Below, one piece after another: positions 63,960 through 64,000 of a stretch of 64,000 nucleotides of DNA (position 1 is the first letter of the stretch; each line of letters starts with the position of its first letter). Under the pieces are notes generated by a model that was not told the origin of the DNA, did not search any database, and worked only from the letters and a program-made list of their open reading frames with translations. A program made the position numbers and the translations under genes. Origin of the DNA: Brachypterus glaber. Taxonomy: Eukaryota; Arthropoda; Insecta; Coleoptera; Kateretidae. The stretch is from the NCBI GenBank assembly GCA_958510825.1, contig OY294049.1, positions 32,392,774 through 32,456,773 on the forward strand, given 5' to 3'.

Positions 63960-64000
63960 GGCAAAATTAAACGTATCAGAGTGCGGGGAAGGCAAAAGGT
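63960..64000. repeat. DIRS-like right inverted terminal repeat (partial)
   Basis: GGCAAAATTAAACGTATCAG, AGTGCGGGGAAGGCAAAAGG is the reverse complement of 59991-60033 with two or three mismatches. The rest lies beyond the window. Confidence 0.75.

Noticed and set aside
1..64000. tRNA, rRNA or other structured RNA genes
   Set aside because: No cloverleaf, rRNA or snRNA signature was recognised on reading; the scan by eye is limited.

Overview
The window is AT-rich eukaryotic DNA, most likely from an insect genome. An envelope-carrying gypsy element with a TGGCGCAGTCGG primer-binding site, CR1/jockey-like LINEs, an R4/Dong-like LINE in a TAA-type repeat, a copia element and two tyrosine-recombinase (DIRS-like) elements all point that way; the order cannot be decided from this sequence. 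No intact host gene was found. Almost everything legible is transposable-element wreckage, plus one broken retrocopy of a ubiquitin-specific protease gene. There are two 200-N gaps (23938-24137, 48243-48442).

Layout. 1-1863: gypsy-type gag, the start of pol (protease) and a small myristoylation-signal ORF, all on the minus strand. 2208-7424: a LINE split by a second LINE (about 4346-6370). 7425-9172: env, polypurine tract and 3' LTR of an errantivirus-like gypsy element. 9273-18230: foldback elements, a dispersed ~97-bp repeat, LINE 3' fragments and TIR elements. 18376-20603: a copia deletion derivative with a perfect 5-bp target duplication. 20604-27000: mostly featureless AT-rich sequence with repeats. 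27087-27887: an R4/Dong-like LINE 3' half that abuts a 3.6-kb microsatellite (27882-31449) made of two hexamers. 31985-35590: an inverted-repeat structure enclosing the USP retrocopy, which is itself interrupted by a pogo-like element. 35873-43139: a second, longer copy of the env-bearing gypsy element on the minus strand, with a TARG1-like macrodomain between RNase H and integrase. 43155-48242: a foldback element split by a near full-length CR1-like LINE. 48443-50630: a DIRS-like fragment. 51500-59610: palindromic MITEs and a LINE RT. 59920-64000: a second DIRS-like element with its tyrosine recombinase and inverted terminal repeats.

The elements are stacked in layers: LINE in LINE, pogo in pseudogene in hairpin, TA-MITE in hairpin arm, LINE in foldback, MITE in tandem repeat. 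This gives a relative insertion chronology. The most notable points are the macrodomain inside a retroelement polyprotein, the USP retrocopy flanked by an inverted copy of its own 3' end (a potential hairpin-siRNA locus), the hexamer array with a sharp one-base variant boundary, and the very high density of long palindromic elements.
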